Source: an uncultured Acidobacteriota bacterium
GTDB lineage: Bacteria; Acidobacteriota; Terriglobia; Bryobacterales; Bryobacteraceae
Direction of reading: 5' to 3'
NCBI GenBank assembly: GCA_937952345.1
Contig: CALFYN010000126.1
Span: 1 to 17,632, forward strand
DNA length: 17,632 bases
The translations under genes and the position numbers were made by a program. Of the stretch, positions 1-7,930 are shown one piece after another (positions within the stretch are counted from its first letter, which is position 1; each line of letters begins with the position of its first letter). Under the pieces are notes generated by a model. The model was given only the letters and a program-made list of their open reading frames with translations, searched no databases and was not told the DNA's origin.

Positions 1-2904
1 GGCCCAGGAGACTTGCTTCGCCGTGTTCCCTTTCCGTGAAAGGATGTTCTGGGCGAAGACACGGGCCGCTTCGACGAAGGTGGGATCGTTGAGCAGCACC
101 AACGCTTGCAGCGGCGTGTTGGAATTGACGCGCGTGACGACGCACTCCTCACGCGAGGGGGCATCGAAGGTCATCAGCGAAGGATGCAGAAAGGTGCGTT
201 GCCACACGCTGTAGACGCCGCGCCGATACAGATCCTCGCCGACGCTGGCCGAGTAGTCGCGTTTGGGGAAATTGAGCGCGGCGAGGTAGCCTTCGGGCTG
301 ATAGGGCCGCACGCTGGGTCCGCCGAATTTTTCCACGAGAAGGCCGGAAACGGAGAGCGCCACGTCGCGTACGCTTTCGGCATCGACGCGGAAGCGCGAC
401 TGGCGGGCCACCAGGCGATTGTCGAGGTCGCGCTCTTCGAGTTCCTTCGAGGTTTGTGACGACTGGCGGTAGGTGTGGCTGGTGACGATGGTTCGAATCA
501 GATTGCGGTAATCCCATTTCTGCTGGAACTCAGCGGCGAGCCAGTCGATCAGTTCGGGATGAGTAGGCCATTCGCCTTGGGAGCCGAGGTCTTCGAGAAC
601 CTTGGACAAGCCAGTGCCGAAGAGCAGCCGCCAGGTGCGATTCACCTGCACGCGCGCGGTGAGCGGATTATCGGGAGAGACCAGCCAGTTGGCGAGATCG
701 AGGCGAGTGGCGCGGCCGCCGGAAGGAACCTTGCCGAGGAAGGCGGGGATGGCGGGATCGACGATTTCGCCGGAATCGTCCATCCAATTTCCGCGCGGCA
801 GGACGCGGGTTTCACGAGGATCGGTGGACTGCGTGACCACGACGCGCGTGATGGAGGCATCGAGGATGCCCAGTTCCGCTTCGAGTTTCTGCAGTTCGAT
901 GAATGGCGGCCTGAGTTCGGCTTCCGCCCATTGGAAGTGAGCCAGAACGGCTTTCTGCTGCTCTTCCGTCCGCGCGTCTTGGGGCTTGCGGAGAGCGGCG
1001 ATGACATCGTCCGGCACACCGTGGGTGGCGGATTTGCGGCGGCGGCGAACCTCTTCCGGCTCGGGCCAGGAATGCGTGGCGGAAGAAAGCGCAAGGCGGA
1101 AGCGCCCGATGGTGGCGCGCCGGTAATCGGATTCATGCTTCACCCGCACGATGAGCCGCGAAGCATCGGTGGTGGCAAGGGCGTCGCTGAAACGCAGTGC
1201 AAGGAAGAGATTGCGATTCTCGCCGTAGGTAGCGATGCCCCACGCGGTCTTGGGATCGCCGTCAATGACGCCGAGAGCTGGGTATTCCGGAGAAACACCC
1301 GTGAAACTGGCTGTGGCCAGTGAGAAGGGGAGCTTGCGTCCATCGAGTTCGGCTTCGATATCCGTGACGACAAGTCGATCGGAACCGCGCGCGACGCGAA
1401 TGCCGGAGAGCGATTCGTCCTGCACCACTTCGATGCCGAGGGCGGTCCAACTGCCAGTGCCGGGCTTCAGGGTCACGGTGTAGATTTCGCGATCGGGATT
1501 GGGGCCGCCGGCAATGATGAGCCCTTCACCGGGCTTCTTCTCCGCGGTGAGCGAAGCCCCGGAGTAGGTGTTCATTTCGACGGGTTCGTCATTGTAGACG
1601 GTGAGCTTCGCGCCGTTGGCTGCCGCGGCGGCAACGGGGCGTTGAAACTTCCAGGTGAACTCGCCGGCTTCGAAGCGGCGCAGCAGATCCTTTTCCCAAT
1701 CGGCGCGGCGGGCGGCGAGCGCGGCCGACTTTTCATCGAGGGCTTTCCGCGCCGATTCGATTCGGGTTTCAAGATCCTGTTTGCGGGCGCGTTGTTCGGC
1801 GGTGGGCAGATACATCTGCGTGCCCCAGGCTTTCGCGCCGCGATCCGGTACCAGCCCCGTTTCCTCGATATCTGCGAAGAAGGCTTTCATGGCGTAGAAA
1901 TCGCGGGAGAGGAACGGATCGAACTTGTGATCGTGGCATTCGGCGCAACCGATGGTGCTGCCGAGCCACACGCTAGCCGTGGTGCGCACGCGGTCGGCGC
2001 CGTACTTGGCCAGGTATTCCTTGGGCTGGATGCCGCCCTCCGCCGAGGTGCGGTTGAGGCGGTTGTAGGCCGAGGCAATGCGAGACTCTTCGGTAGCATC
2101 GGGCAGCAGGTCGCCGGCAAGCTGTTCGCGCGTGAACACGTCGAACGGCTTGTTGTCGCGGAAGGCCTTGAGCACGTAATCGCGATAGGGCCAGATGGGA
2201 AAGGGATTGTCGCCGTGAAAGCCGCATGTGTCGGCATAACGCACCGCATCGAGCCAGTGCATCGCTTGCTTTTCGGCGTAGCGCTCTGAGGTGAGCAGGC
2301 GATCGACGAGCTTTTCGTAGGCGTCTGGGGATGTGTCCTTTTCAAACGCGGCTACTTCATGGGGCGTGGGCGGCAGTCCGGTGAGATCGAACGTAACGCG
2401 GCGGATCAGCGTGCGCTTGTCTGCTTCGGGGGAAGGCTTCAGGTTCTCCTTGGCTAGCCGCTGCTGGATAAAAGCGTCGATGGGATTGCGGATTGAGCCA
2501 GAGACCGCCGGCACTTCGGGGCGGCGTACCGGTTGATAGGCCCAATGGCCTTCGTAATTGGCGCCTTCGGCTACCCACTGGCGGATGATGTTCTTCTGAG
2601 CCGCGGTGAGATCCTTGTGGGCGTACTGTGGCGGCATCACCTTGGCGCGGTTGGTGGAGAAGATGCGCTCGACGATGGCGCTTTGTTCGGGATTGCCGGG
2701 GACGATGGGGATCACGCCCGATGGCGTTTTGCGCAGGGCTTCGTCACGCAGATCCAGTCGAAGTCCGGCCATGCGGCTACTCTTGTCGGGACCATGGCAT
2801 TGGAAGCATGTATTCGACATGATGGGCCGAACATCCCGGTTGAAGCTGACCGCGGAAAAAGCAGCGGTGGAGGAAAACAGTAGGATCAATACTCGCGAAA
2901 ACAT
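1..2904 (-). CDS. PSCyt1 / DUF1549 / DUF1553 cytochrome-type exported protein, C-terminus cut by window edge
   Basis: An open frame of 968 codons runs from an ATG at 2904 to base 1 with no stop. Residues 1-18 look like a signal peptide ending in AFSA. A c-type heme motif C33-F-Q-C36-H37 marks the planctomycete cytochrome C (PSCyt1) domain. DUF1549 follows from about 140 to 345, with LAGDLLP at 262-268 and a second CxxCH, C320-A-E-C323-H324. Residues 365-415 look like a coiled coil. Residues about 420-608 look like a beta-sandwich with a discoidin-like DGDPKTAW near 548-555. DUF1553 runs from about 700 to the edge, with LDLANWL and NSNTPLQAL. The family is common in Planctomycetes, Verrucomicrobia and Solibacter. 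It is exported and presumably redox-related, but its reaction is unknown. An in-frame ATG at 2922 is an alternative start. I prefer 2904 because the signal peptide begins there and a GGGGG lies seven bases upstream. It lies 36 bases behind rapZ and may be read through from it. Confidence 0.9.
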   Translation of the reverse strand, partial: MFSRVLILLFSSTAAFSAVSFNRDVRPIMSNTCFQCHGPDKSSRMAGLRLDLRDEALRKTPSGVIPIVPGNPEQSAIVERIFSTNRAKVMPPQYAHKDLTAAQKNIIRQWVAEGANYEGHWAYQPVRRPEVPAVSGSIRNPIDAFIQQRLAKENLKPSPEADKRTLIRRVTFDLTGLPPTPHEVAAFEKDTSPDAYEKLVDRLLTSERYAEKQAMHWLDAVRYADTCGFHGDNPFPIWPYRDYVLKAFRDNKPFDVFTREQLAGDLLPDATEESRIASAYNRLNRTSAEGGIQPKEYLAKYGADRVRTTASVWLGSTIGCAECHDHKFDPFLSRDFYAMKAFFADIEETGLVPDRGAKAWGTQMYLPTAEQRARKQDLETRIESARKALDEKSAALAARRADWEKDLLRRFEAGEFTWKFQRPVAAAAANGAKLTVYNDEPVEMNTYSGASLTAEKKPGEGLIIAGGPNPDREIYTVTLKPGTGSWTALGIEVVQDESLSGIRVARGSDRLVVTDIEAELDGRKLPFSLATASFTGVSPEYPALGVIDGDPKTAWGIATYGENRNLFLALRFSDALATTDASRLIVRVKHESDYRRATIGRFRLALSSATHSWPEPEEVRRRRKSATHGVPDDVIAALRKPQDARTEEQQKAVLAHFQWAEAELRPPFIELQKLEAELGILDASITRVVVTQSTDPRETRVLPRGNWMDDSGEIVDPAIPAFLGKVPSGGRATRLDLANWLVSPDNPLTARVQVNRTWRLLFGTGLSKVLEDLGSQGEWPTHPELIDWLAAEFQQKWDYRNLIRTIVTSHTYRQSSQTSKELEERDLDNRLVARQSRFRVDAESVRDVALSVSGLLVEKFGGPSVRPYQPEGYLAALNFPKRDYSASVGEDLYRRGVYSVWQRTFLHPSLMTFDAPSREECVVTRVNSNTPLQALVLLNDPTFVEAARVFAQNILSRKGNTAKQVSWA

Positions 2905-2940
2905 GGAGGTGCCCCCACTCATGGTAATTCGAATCGGGCG

Positions 2941-3846
2941 CTACTTGCGCGGGGCGTCGCGGTGCTGCTCCTTGACCTTGTAGCCGGCTTTGGTGAGCCG
3001 TTTGCTGATTTCCGAGGCCATCATGACGCTGCGATGCTGGCCGCCGGTGCATCCGAAGGAAATGGTCAGGTAGCTCTTGCCTTCACGCACGTAGTGCGGC
3101 AGAAGGAAGGTGAGCAGTTGCGTGATGCGCTCGATGAATTCCTGGGTTTGGGGAAAGGATCGGATATAGCGCGCTACCCGCGGGTGCTTGCCGGTATGCG
3201 GCTTGAATTCCGGAATGTAATTCGGGTTGGGCAGGAAGCGAACATCGAAGACGAGATCGCTGTCGGTGGGAACGCCGTTCCGGAAGCCGAAGCTGTTGAC
3301 GCGAATTAGAAGCTTGGATTCCTCGCTGCTGCCGCGGAATTTCTCAGATACGATGTCGCGCAGTTCGTGAACGGTGAAGCGCGAGGTGTCGAGAATGAAA
3401 TCCGCCAGGTCGCGAATGGGCGCGAGTGCGTCGCGCTCCTTGGCCAGTTTTTCGGAAACCGATTCATCGCGGCCCAGGGGATGGGGACGGCGCGTTTCGC
3501 TGAAGCGGCGCAGGATGGTGGCGTCGTCGGCTTCCAGGAAGAGCAGCGTTGTGGGAACCTCCTTGCGAAGGCGTGTGAGGATCTCCGGGAGCCGGCGGAT
3601 GGTGCTGCCTTCACGAATGTCCACTCCCAGCGCCGCGCAGCGGATTTTCGGCGATGTGTTCGTCAGTTCGGCGAATTTCGGAATCAACTCCACCGGAAGG
3701 TTGTCGACCGAGTAGAAACCGAGATCCTCCAGGCTTTTGAGCACGGTTCCCTTTCCGGAGCCGCTGAGGCCAGTGACGATGACCAGTTCGGGCTGGACGT
3801 CAGAGCCCGGCGGCGCCGGATCGGGAAAAGCACGTTTCGCGCTCAT
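2941..3846 (-). CDS. rapZ: RapZ family RNase adapter / nucleotide-binding protein
   Basis: This 301-residue protein has the full RapZ (YvcJ, former UPF0042) layout. The Walker A P-loop GLSGSGKG is at 26-33, followed by the family signature FYSVDNLP. The C-terminal domain carries the hallmark FGCTGGQHRS at 264-273. Family members bind GTP/ATP. In enterobacteria RapZ senses glucosamine-6-phosphate and guides RNase E to the sRNA GlmZ; outside that group the RNA target is mostly unknown, so only the fold and nucleotide binding can be claimed here. The start follows the hpf stop by 10 bases and has a weak AGG about five bases upstream, which suggests co-translation with hpf. The length is slightly above the usual 280-290 residues because of a proline-rich N-terminal extension of about 18 residues before the first strand. 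Confidence 0.96.
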   Translation of the reverse strand: MSAKRAFPDPAPPGSDVQPELVIVTGLSGSGKGTVLKSLEDLGFYSVDNLPVELIPKFAELTNTSPKIRCAALGVDIREGSTIRRLPEILTRLRKEVPTTLLFLEADDATILRRFSETRRPHPLGRDESVSEKLAKERDALAPIRDLADFILDTSRFTVHELRDIVSEKFRGSSEESKLLIRVNSFGFRNGVPTDSDLVFDVRFLPNPNYIPEFKPHTGKHPRVARYIRSFPQTQEFIERITQLLTFLLPHYVREGKSYLTISFGCTGGQHRSVMMASEISKRLTKAGYKVKEQHRDAPRK

Positions 3847-3856
3847 TGCCTGCGCA

Positions 3857-4444
3857 TTAGGACTCGATGAGATCGAAGTGGCCGTCGTTGCGCTTTACCA
3901 GCACATGCAAACGGTCGGAATCGGCGTCGCGGTAGACCATGTAACCTCTGCTGTCCTGGAATTCCAGCATCGCTTCTTCCACGGTCATGGGCTTGCGCTG
4001 GCTCTTGCTGTTCACCTTGTAGACGCGCTTATCCGCGGCAGCTTTACCATCGGGCTTGGCGGCAGCTTTCTTTTTAGCGGCAGCCTTGGCGGGAGCGGCT
4101 TTCTTCGCTGCGGCGGGTTCGACAAGAAGTGCGGCCTTGGCGGCGCCGGTGCGCTTGGTATCCCGCCACTTGTCGCGATGTTTCAGAATCTGCTTTTCCA
4201 GCTTCTCGATGGCGGTAAACACGGCCTGAAACGCATCGGAGTCGGAACTGAGGCCCACAAGATCATGATCGTAGTACTTCACGGTGATCTCGGCGCGTTG
4301 GAGATGACGCTGCGCCGTGAGGATGATGCGGGCGTTCCGCTCTCCCCCGCGATCCAGCAACTTGGCGAGCTTGGCGTATTTGGCGTCGAGCTTTTTCTGC
4401 TGCACGGGAGTGAAGGCGGCTTGGCCGGTGTAGTTAATTTTCAT
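3857..4444 (-). CDS. hpf: Long-form ribosome hibernation promoting factor
   Basis: This 195-residue protein has three parts. Residues 1-98 form the S30AE/YfiA-type domain that binds the 30S decoding region (MKINYTGQ start, then the AEITVKYYDHDL strand region). Residues 100-140 are a linker made almost only of Ala, Lys and Pro. Residues 141-195 are the HPF C-terminal domain (KPMTVEEAMLEF, GYMVYRD, HVLVKRNDGHFDLIE) that pairs two ribosomes into 100S dimers in long HPF. An in-frame ATG at 4465 would add seven residues, but the ATG at 4444 has GGAG five bases upstream and gives the family's typical MKI start, so I use 4444. It lies 56 bases after rpoN and 10 bases before rapZ, in the conserved rpoN-hpf-rapZ order. 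It acts on idle ribosomes in slow-growing or starved cells. Confidence 0.95.
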   Translation of the reverse strand: MKINYTGQAAFTPVQQKKLDAKYAKLAKLLDRGGERNARIILTAQRHLQRAEITVKYYDHDLVGLSSDSDAFQAVFTAIEKLEKQILKHRDKWRDTKRTGAAKAALLVEPAAAKKAAPAKAAAKKKAAAKPDGKAAADKRVYKVNSKSQRKPMTVEEAMLEFQDSRGYMVYRDADSDRLHVLVKRNDGHFDLIES

Positions 4445-4449
4445 GGTTT

Positions 4450-4453
4450 CTCC
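4450..4453 (-). promoter_or_regulatory. Ribosome binding site deciding the hpf start
   Basis: Read on the minus strand, GGAG lies five bases before the ATG at 4444. No comparable purine run precedes the alternative in-frame ATG at 4465. This supports the shorter 195-residue protein. Confidence 0.7.
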
Positions 4454-4500
4454 AGGAGATCTCATTTCGTGGAACGGCGCATGGCGGCGATGGTTCTATT

Positions 4501-6084
4501 CTATTCGCGGCGGCGGCGCTGGTGTGTGGACGGAATACCCATGTCTTCGCGGTACTTGGCCACGGTCCGGCGCGTCACCTGAATCCCTTCCGCCTGCAAA
4601 CGCTCGGTGATCTGTTCATCGGTGAGGGGGTGAGCGGCGTCCTCCTCCTCGATCATCTTCTTCACACGCCGCTTGAGGATGAGGAGCGGCGTTGCGCTTC
4701 CGCTGGGGCCTTGAACAGCTTCGGAGAAGAAGAAGCGCAGTTCGAACACGCCCTGAGGGGTGTGTGCGTATTTGTTGGCTACCGCGCGGCTGACCGTGGA
4801 TGCGTGCACGCCGATCTCCTCGGCGACATCCTTGATCATCATCGGGCGCAGGAAATCGAGGCCTTTTTCCAGGAACTCGCCCTGGCGTCCGATGACCGCC
4901 TGGCAGACTTTGAAAATCGTCTGCTTGCGCTGTTCGATATTCTTCATCAACTGGAGAGCCGACTGATAACGCTCCTTCATGTAATCGCGGACGTCCTTGT
5001 TCGGCTCCTGATTCCGATCGAGCATGCGGCGGTAATCGGAATTCAGACGGATCTGCGGGAGATCGTCGTCGTTGATCTGAATTACATAGTCTTCCCCGTC
5101 TTTGAAGATGTAGACGTCAGGTTGCACCTGGCGTGCGCCGGGGCCGGAATAGCGCAGGCCGGGGCGCGGGTCCAGGTGCGTGATGACCGCGATGGCAATC
5201 TGGATGTGCTCCAGAGGGCGGCCCATGAGCTTGGCGATCTCTTTGTACTGCCGCAACTCGAGCAGCTTCATGTGCTCTTTGATGAGTTGCCAGGCCACGC
5301 CGCCTTTGCCATTGCGGCTTTCCAACTGCAGCAGCAGGCATTCCTGCGGATCGCGCGCCGCCACACCCGCGGGTTCGCAGGACTGGACGGCCTTCAAGGC
5401 GGCTTCCAGATCGGTCATCGGGTGGTTGCCGGCCGAGGACAGTTCCTCGAGCGATTCGTTCAGGTAGCCGTTTTCGTCCAGGTTCCCGATGATCGTATCG
5501 GCGGCATCGCGAACGTCGTCGGTCAGCACCATCAGCGCGAGTTGCTCTTCCAGGTGGCTGCTGAGCGTGACCGGCGAGGATAAGAATGTCTCGAAACCGG
5601 GTTTTTCGACGTTCTCTGAAGCCGGGGATTTGAAGCCGGGGTCTAGATAGTCGTCGAAATACGAACCGAAGTCGATCTCGTCAAAGCTGTCCGTCGTCTG
5701 CGTGGGGGCAGCTTCTTCGGCCGCGGGGGACGCCGGTGCCGCGGCTTCGGCGCGCGCACGCTCCGTATCCACGCGGTCCAGGTCGAAATCCGTCACTGCT
5801 TCAAAGCCTTCGGGCTGCGCGGCGGCGTTCACCGTTTCCAGAATGGAGCTGTCCGCGGGATCGGAGAGACGCTCATTTTCAATGAGAGTCTGCACCTCTT
5901 GCGGAGTCAGTTCCTCGCCGTCGGCTCCCTCTTCCAGAAACGGATTCTGCGCCATTTCCTGCGAGATCATGTCCCGCAGTTCCAACCGGTTCAGTTGGAG
6001 CAGAGTGACCATCTGGACGAGCCCAGGCGTCAGAATCTGCTTCTGCGCGACTTTCATCTGTAGTTTTGGCGCTTGAGAAATCAT
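4501..6084 (-). CDS. rpoN: RNA polymerase sigma-54 factor
   Basis: This 527-residue protein is a complete sigma-54. Region I (about 1-50) is the Gln/Leu-rich activator-responsive segment, with QKQILTPGLVQMVTLLQLNR and then ELRDMISQEMAQNPFLEE. Region II (about 50-165) is long and acidic, with DEIDFGSYFDDYLDPGF near its end. The core-binding domain follows at about 170-350. The DNA-binding part has a helix-turn-helix (IKDVAEEIGVHASTVSRAV) and the RpoN box TRRTVAKYRE at 504-513, which recognises the -24 element. The box starts with Thr where Ala is usual. Sigma-54 directs transcription from -24/-12 promoters and needs AAA+ activators; none is encoded in this window. It is the first gene of a cluster with hpf and rapZ. 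Its start is 61 bases from the divergent peptidase gene. Confidence 0.98.
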   Translation of the reverse strand: MISQAPKLQMKVAQKQILTPGLVQMVTLLQLNRLELRDMISQEMAQNPFLEEGADGEELTPQEVQTLIENERLSDPADSSILETVNAAAQPEGFEAVTDFDLDRVDTERARAEAAAPASPAAEEAAPTQTTDSFDEIDFGSYFDDYLDPGFKSPASENVEKPGFETFLSSPVTLSSHLEEQLALMVLTDDVRDAADTIIGNLDENGYLNESLEELSSAGNHPMTDLEAALKAVQSCEPAGVAARDPQECLLLQLESRNGKGGVAWQLIKEHMKLLELRQYKEIAKLMGRPLEHIQIAIAVITHLDPRPGLRYSGPGARQVQPDVYIFKDGEDYVIQINDDDLPQIRLNSDYRRMLDRNQEPNKDVRDYMKERYQSALQLMKNIEQRKQTIFKVCQAVIGRQGEFLEKGLDFLRPMMIKDVAEEIGVHASTVSRAVANKYAHTPQGVFELRFFFSEAVQGPSGSATPLLILKRRVKKMIEEEDAAHPLTDEQITERLQAEGIQVTRRTVAKYREDMGIPSTHQRRRRE

Positions 6085-6092
6085 CTCGTTTT

Positions 6093-6146
6093 CAGTGCTT
6101 CCATTTTATCAGCTATGAGCGGCGCGCAAGTAAAATGAAAGCACTG
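6093..6146. repeat. 16-base inverted repeat between divergent rpoN and the peptidase gene
   Basis: The left arm at 6093-6108 (CAGTGCTTCCATTTTA) and the right arm at 6131-6146 (TAAAATGAAAGCACTG) are reverse complements at 15 of 16 positions, separated by 22 bases. Each gene therefore has TAAAATG-A/G-AAGCACTG just upstream of, or touching, its start codon when read on its own strand. This could be a two-sided operator, or a mirrored pair of -10-like elements (TAAAAT). The right arm touches the GTG start at 6146. Confidence 0.8.
6103..6129 (-). promoter_or_regulatory. Possible sigma-70-like promoter of rpoN
   Basis: On the minus strand TTGCGC (6129-6124) is followed after 15 bases by TAAAAT (6108-6103), about 19 bases before the rpoN start codon. 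The -10 is good, the -35 is partial and the spacer is short, so this is tentative. The -10 lies inside the inverted-repeat arm. Confidence 0.3.
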
Positions 6147-7837
6147 TGATCCGGCTTTCGGTATTTCTGGTGCTGGCGCTTCCGCTGTTCGGCAAGTGGT
6201 GGAAGGTGGCGTCGGGGCCTGTCACGGTGATCACGGACGGGGGAGAACGGGCAGGGCGCGAAGCCTTGGAGAAGCTCGATCTCGCGCGGCGGGTCTTTTC
6301 GGGGCTGGGGAGCACGCGGGGTGCGCCGCTGCCCGTGGAGGCATTTGCCCTGACATCGGAAGCCCGGTTCCGGGCGGTTCGTCCCGGCGAAAGCGTGCAG
6401 GGCTTCTACCAGAGCGCGGCGGAACGGGACTACATCGTCTTATATATGGGTGCCCCGGACGCTTCCCGGGTTGCCTTCCACGAGTACGTGCACCTGGTGC
6501 TGAATCACACCGCCGGGCCGCTGCCGCAATGGCTGGAAGAAGGACTGGCGGAGTTCCACTCCACGCTGGAAGCCGCCGGCGGGAAGGTGCGCCTGGGAAA
6601 GGCGATCGGCAATCATCTGCGCCTGCTGGCCGCGCGGCCGTGGCTTTCCGGCGATGAGATCGCCCGGGTGACGAAGCAATCGCCGCATTTTGACGAAGCC
6701 TCGCGTGCGGGCATCTTCTACGCGCAGAGTTGGGCGATGGTGCACATGCTGCGCCTGCACGAAAGCTATCGCGCGGGCTTTGCCGGCTTCCTGGCCGCCG
6801 TCAGCGCAGGGGAACCGCAGGTGGCGGCCTTGCAGAAGGCCTACGCCAAGTCGTTCCCCGAGGTGATTGTGGATCTGAAAGCCTACCTGGACCGGAAGAT
6901 GCTCCCGGTTGTCGAATACACGGTGGACCTGGAGGATCGCGCCAGTGTCGAAGCTCACGAGATGGTGGATCCGGAAGGAGACCTAGCCTACGCAGGTCTC
7001 GCCAATCAGTGCGGACGTCCGGAGGAAGCCGAGAAGGTGTACCGCAAATACCGCCGCAGGAAGCCTGATTCGGCACGCCTGGCGACGGCGCTGGGCATGA
7101 TCGAATTGGCGTCGAAGCGGTACGACGCCGCGCGCGGATATTTCGAACAGGCGATCGCCTTCCCCAATGCCGGCGCCGAAACCTACTTCGAGTACGCGAT
7201 GTTGCTGCGCGATACGGGAGGGAGCCGCGAGGACACACGGCGCTATCTGGAACAGGCCGTCCAGAGAAACCCGCGGCATGCCGAGGCGCAGTTTCTGTTG
7301 GGTGTGGGCTACGCCGGCGAGAACCGGCATGCGGAGGCGGTGCGGCATATCGAACAGGCAGCGGCCGTATTTCCCCGGCAGTCGTATTTCTGGCATGCAT
7401 TGGCCATGAGCTATCAGGCGCTCGGCCGCATGGACCAGGCCTTACTGGCGGCGCGCCGGGCACTGGATGCCGCATCCACGGCGGAACAAGTGGAGATGGC
7501 GCGGGCATCGCTACGGTCGATGGAAGCGCCACAGCCGCGTCCGTCAGCCGAGAAACGTCCAGCCGTGAACACCCCAGATAGCTGGAAGAACAAACAGGGG
7601 GATGCGCGGCTGGAAGGCGTGCTGGAACGAATCGAGTGCCAGGGGCAGAGCGCGAAGTTTCACGTGCGGGCCCAAGGCAAAGTGCGTGCGTTGCTGGTGG
7701 AAAACCCCGGCGAGGTTCTGTTGAAGAACTTTTCGTCGATGACATTCGAGTTCCGATGTGGCCCGCAAAAGCCGGTGCCGATCGTGCTGGAGTACATCTC
7801 TTCGAGCGGACTGGTGACGGCGATCGAATTCCGGTAA
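6146..7837 (+). CDS. Exported HExxH metallopeptidase-like protein with TPR repeats (DUF1570-like)
   Basis: This is a 563-residue protein starting with GTG. The hydrophobic N-terminus (IRLSVFLVLALPLFG) is a short signal peptide. The zinc-peptidase motif H112-E-Y-V-H116 is followed by PLPQWLEEGLAEF (125-137). Its E132 or E136 is the likely third metal ligand, as in gluzincin 'peptidase MA-like' proteins such as DUF1570. At least four TPR units fill about 285-455 (for example AEAQFLLGVGYAGENRHAEA). Residues about 475-563 form a C-terminal beta-rich domain (GVLERIECQGQSAKFHVR) that I cannot name but that resembles a tail found in acidobacterial TPR proteins. It probably acts in the periplasm or at the envelope; the substrate is unknown. 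The GTG has only a weak AAAG upstream. The ATG at 6135 is followed at once by a stop in frame and can be excluded. It is divergent from rpoN and 93 bases before receptor copy 1. Confidence 0.88.
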   Translation: MIRLSVFLVLALPLFGKWWKVASGPVTVITDGGERAGREALEKLDLARRVFSGLGSTRGAPLPVEAFALTSEARFRAVRPGESVQGFYQSAAERDYIVLYMGAPDASRVAFHEYVHLVLNHTAGPLPQWLEEGLAEFHSTLEAAGGKVRLGKAIGNHLRLLAARPWLSGDEIARVTKQSPHFDEASRAGIFYAQSWAMVHMLRLHESYRAGFAGFLAAVSAGEPQVAALQKAYAKSFPEVIVDLKAYLDRKMLPVVEYTVDLEDRASVEAHEMVDPEGDLAYAGLANQCGRPEEAEKVYRKYRRRKPDSARLATALGMIELASKRYDAARGYFEQAIAFPNAGAETYFEYAMLLRDTGGSREDTRRYLEQAVQRNPRHAEAQFLLGVGYAGENRHAEAVRHIEQAAAVFPRQSYFWHALAMSYQALGRMDQALLAARRALDAASTAEQVEMARASLRSMEAPQPRPSAEKRPAVNTPDSWKNKQGDARLEGVLERIECQGQSAKFHVRAQGKVRALLVENPGEVLLKNFSSMTFEFRCGPQKPVPIVLEYISSSGLVTAIEFR

Positions 7838-7912
7838 ACCGCGGGATGGCTTGACTTGCCGATTAAAGGGTATTAAGGTCTTTTAAACGGCTTCTTTCAC
7901 GCAGCCGGACCG

Positions 7913-7919
7913 AAAGGGG
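7913..7919 (+). promoter_or_regulatory. Long-spaced ribosome binding site of receptor copy 1
   Basis: AAAGGGG ends 11 bases before the ATG at 7931. This is farther than the usual 5-9 bases, yet the same 11-base spacing occurs in copy 2 although the leaders otherwise differ. That supports both start choices. Confidence 0.5.
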
Positions 7920-7930
7920 TAAACCGAGCC

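Noticed and set aside
4522..5583. A 353-codon plus-strand frame opposite rpoN, and similar long frames opposite the left-hand genes (475-1323, 2962-3309).
   Set aside because: They lie in the same mirrored codon phase of real genes with clear domains; the same rare-codon explanation applies.
7851..7876. TTGACT followed by TATTAA upstream of receptor copy 1, as a promoter.
   Set aside because: The spacer is only 14 bases and no good -10 lies at 16-18 bases, so I do not call it. Read-through from the peptidase gene is equally possible.
7888..7907. CGGCT / AGCCG inverted pair in the leader of receptor copy 1.
   Set aside because: Only five base pairs with a ten-base loop, which is expected by chance in GC-rich DNA.
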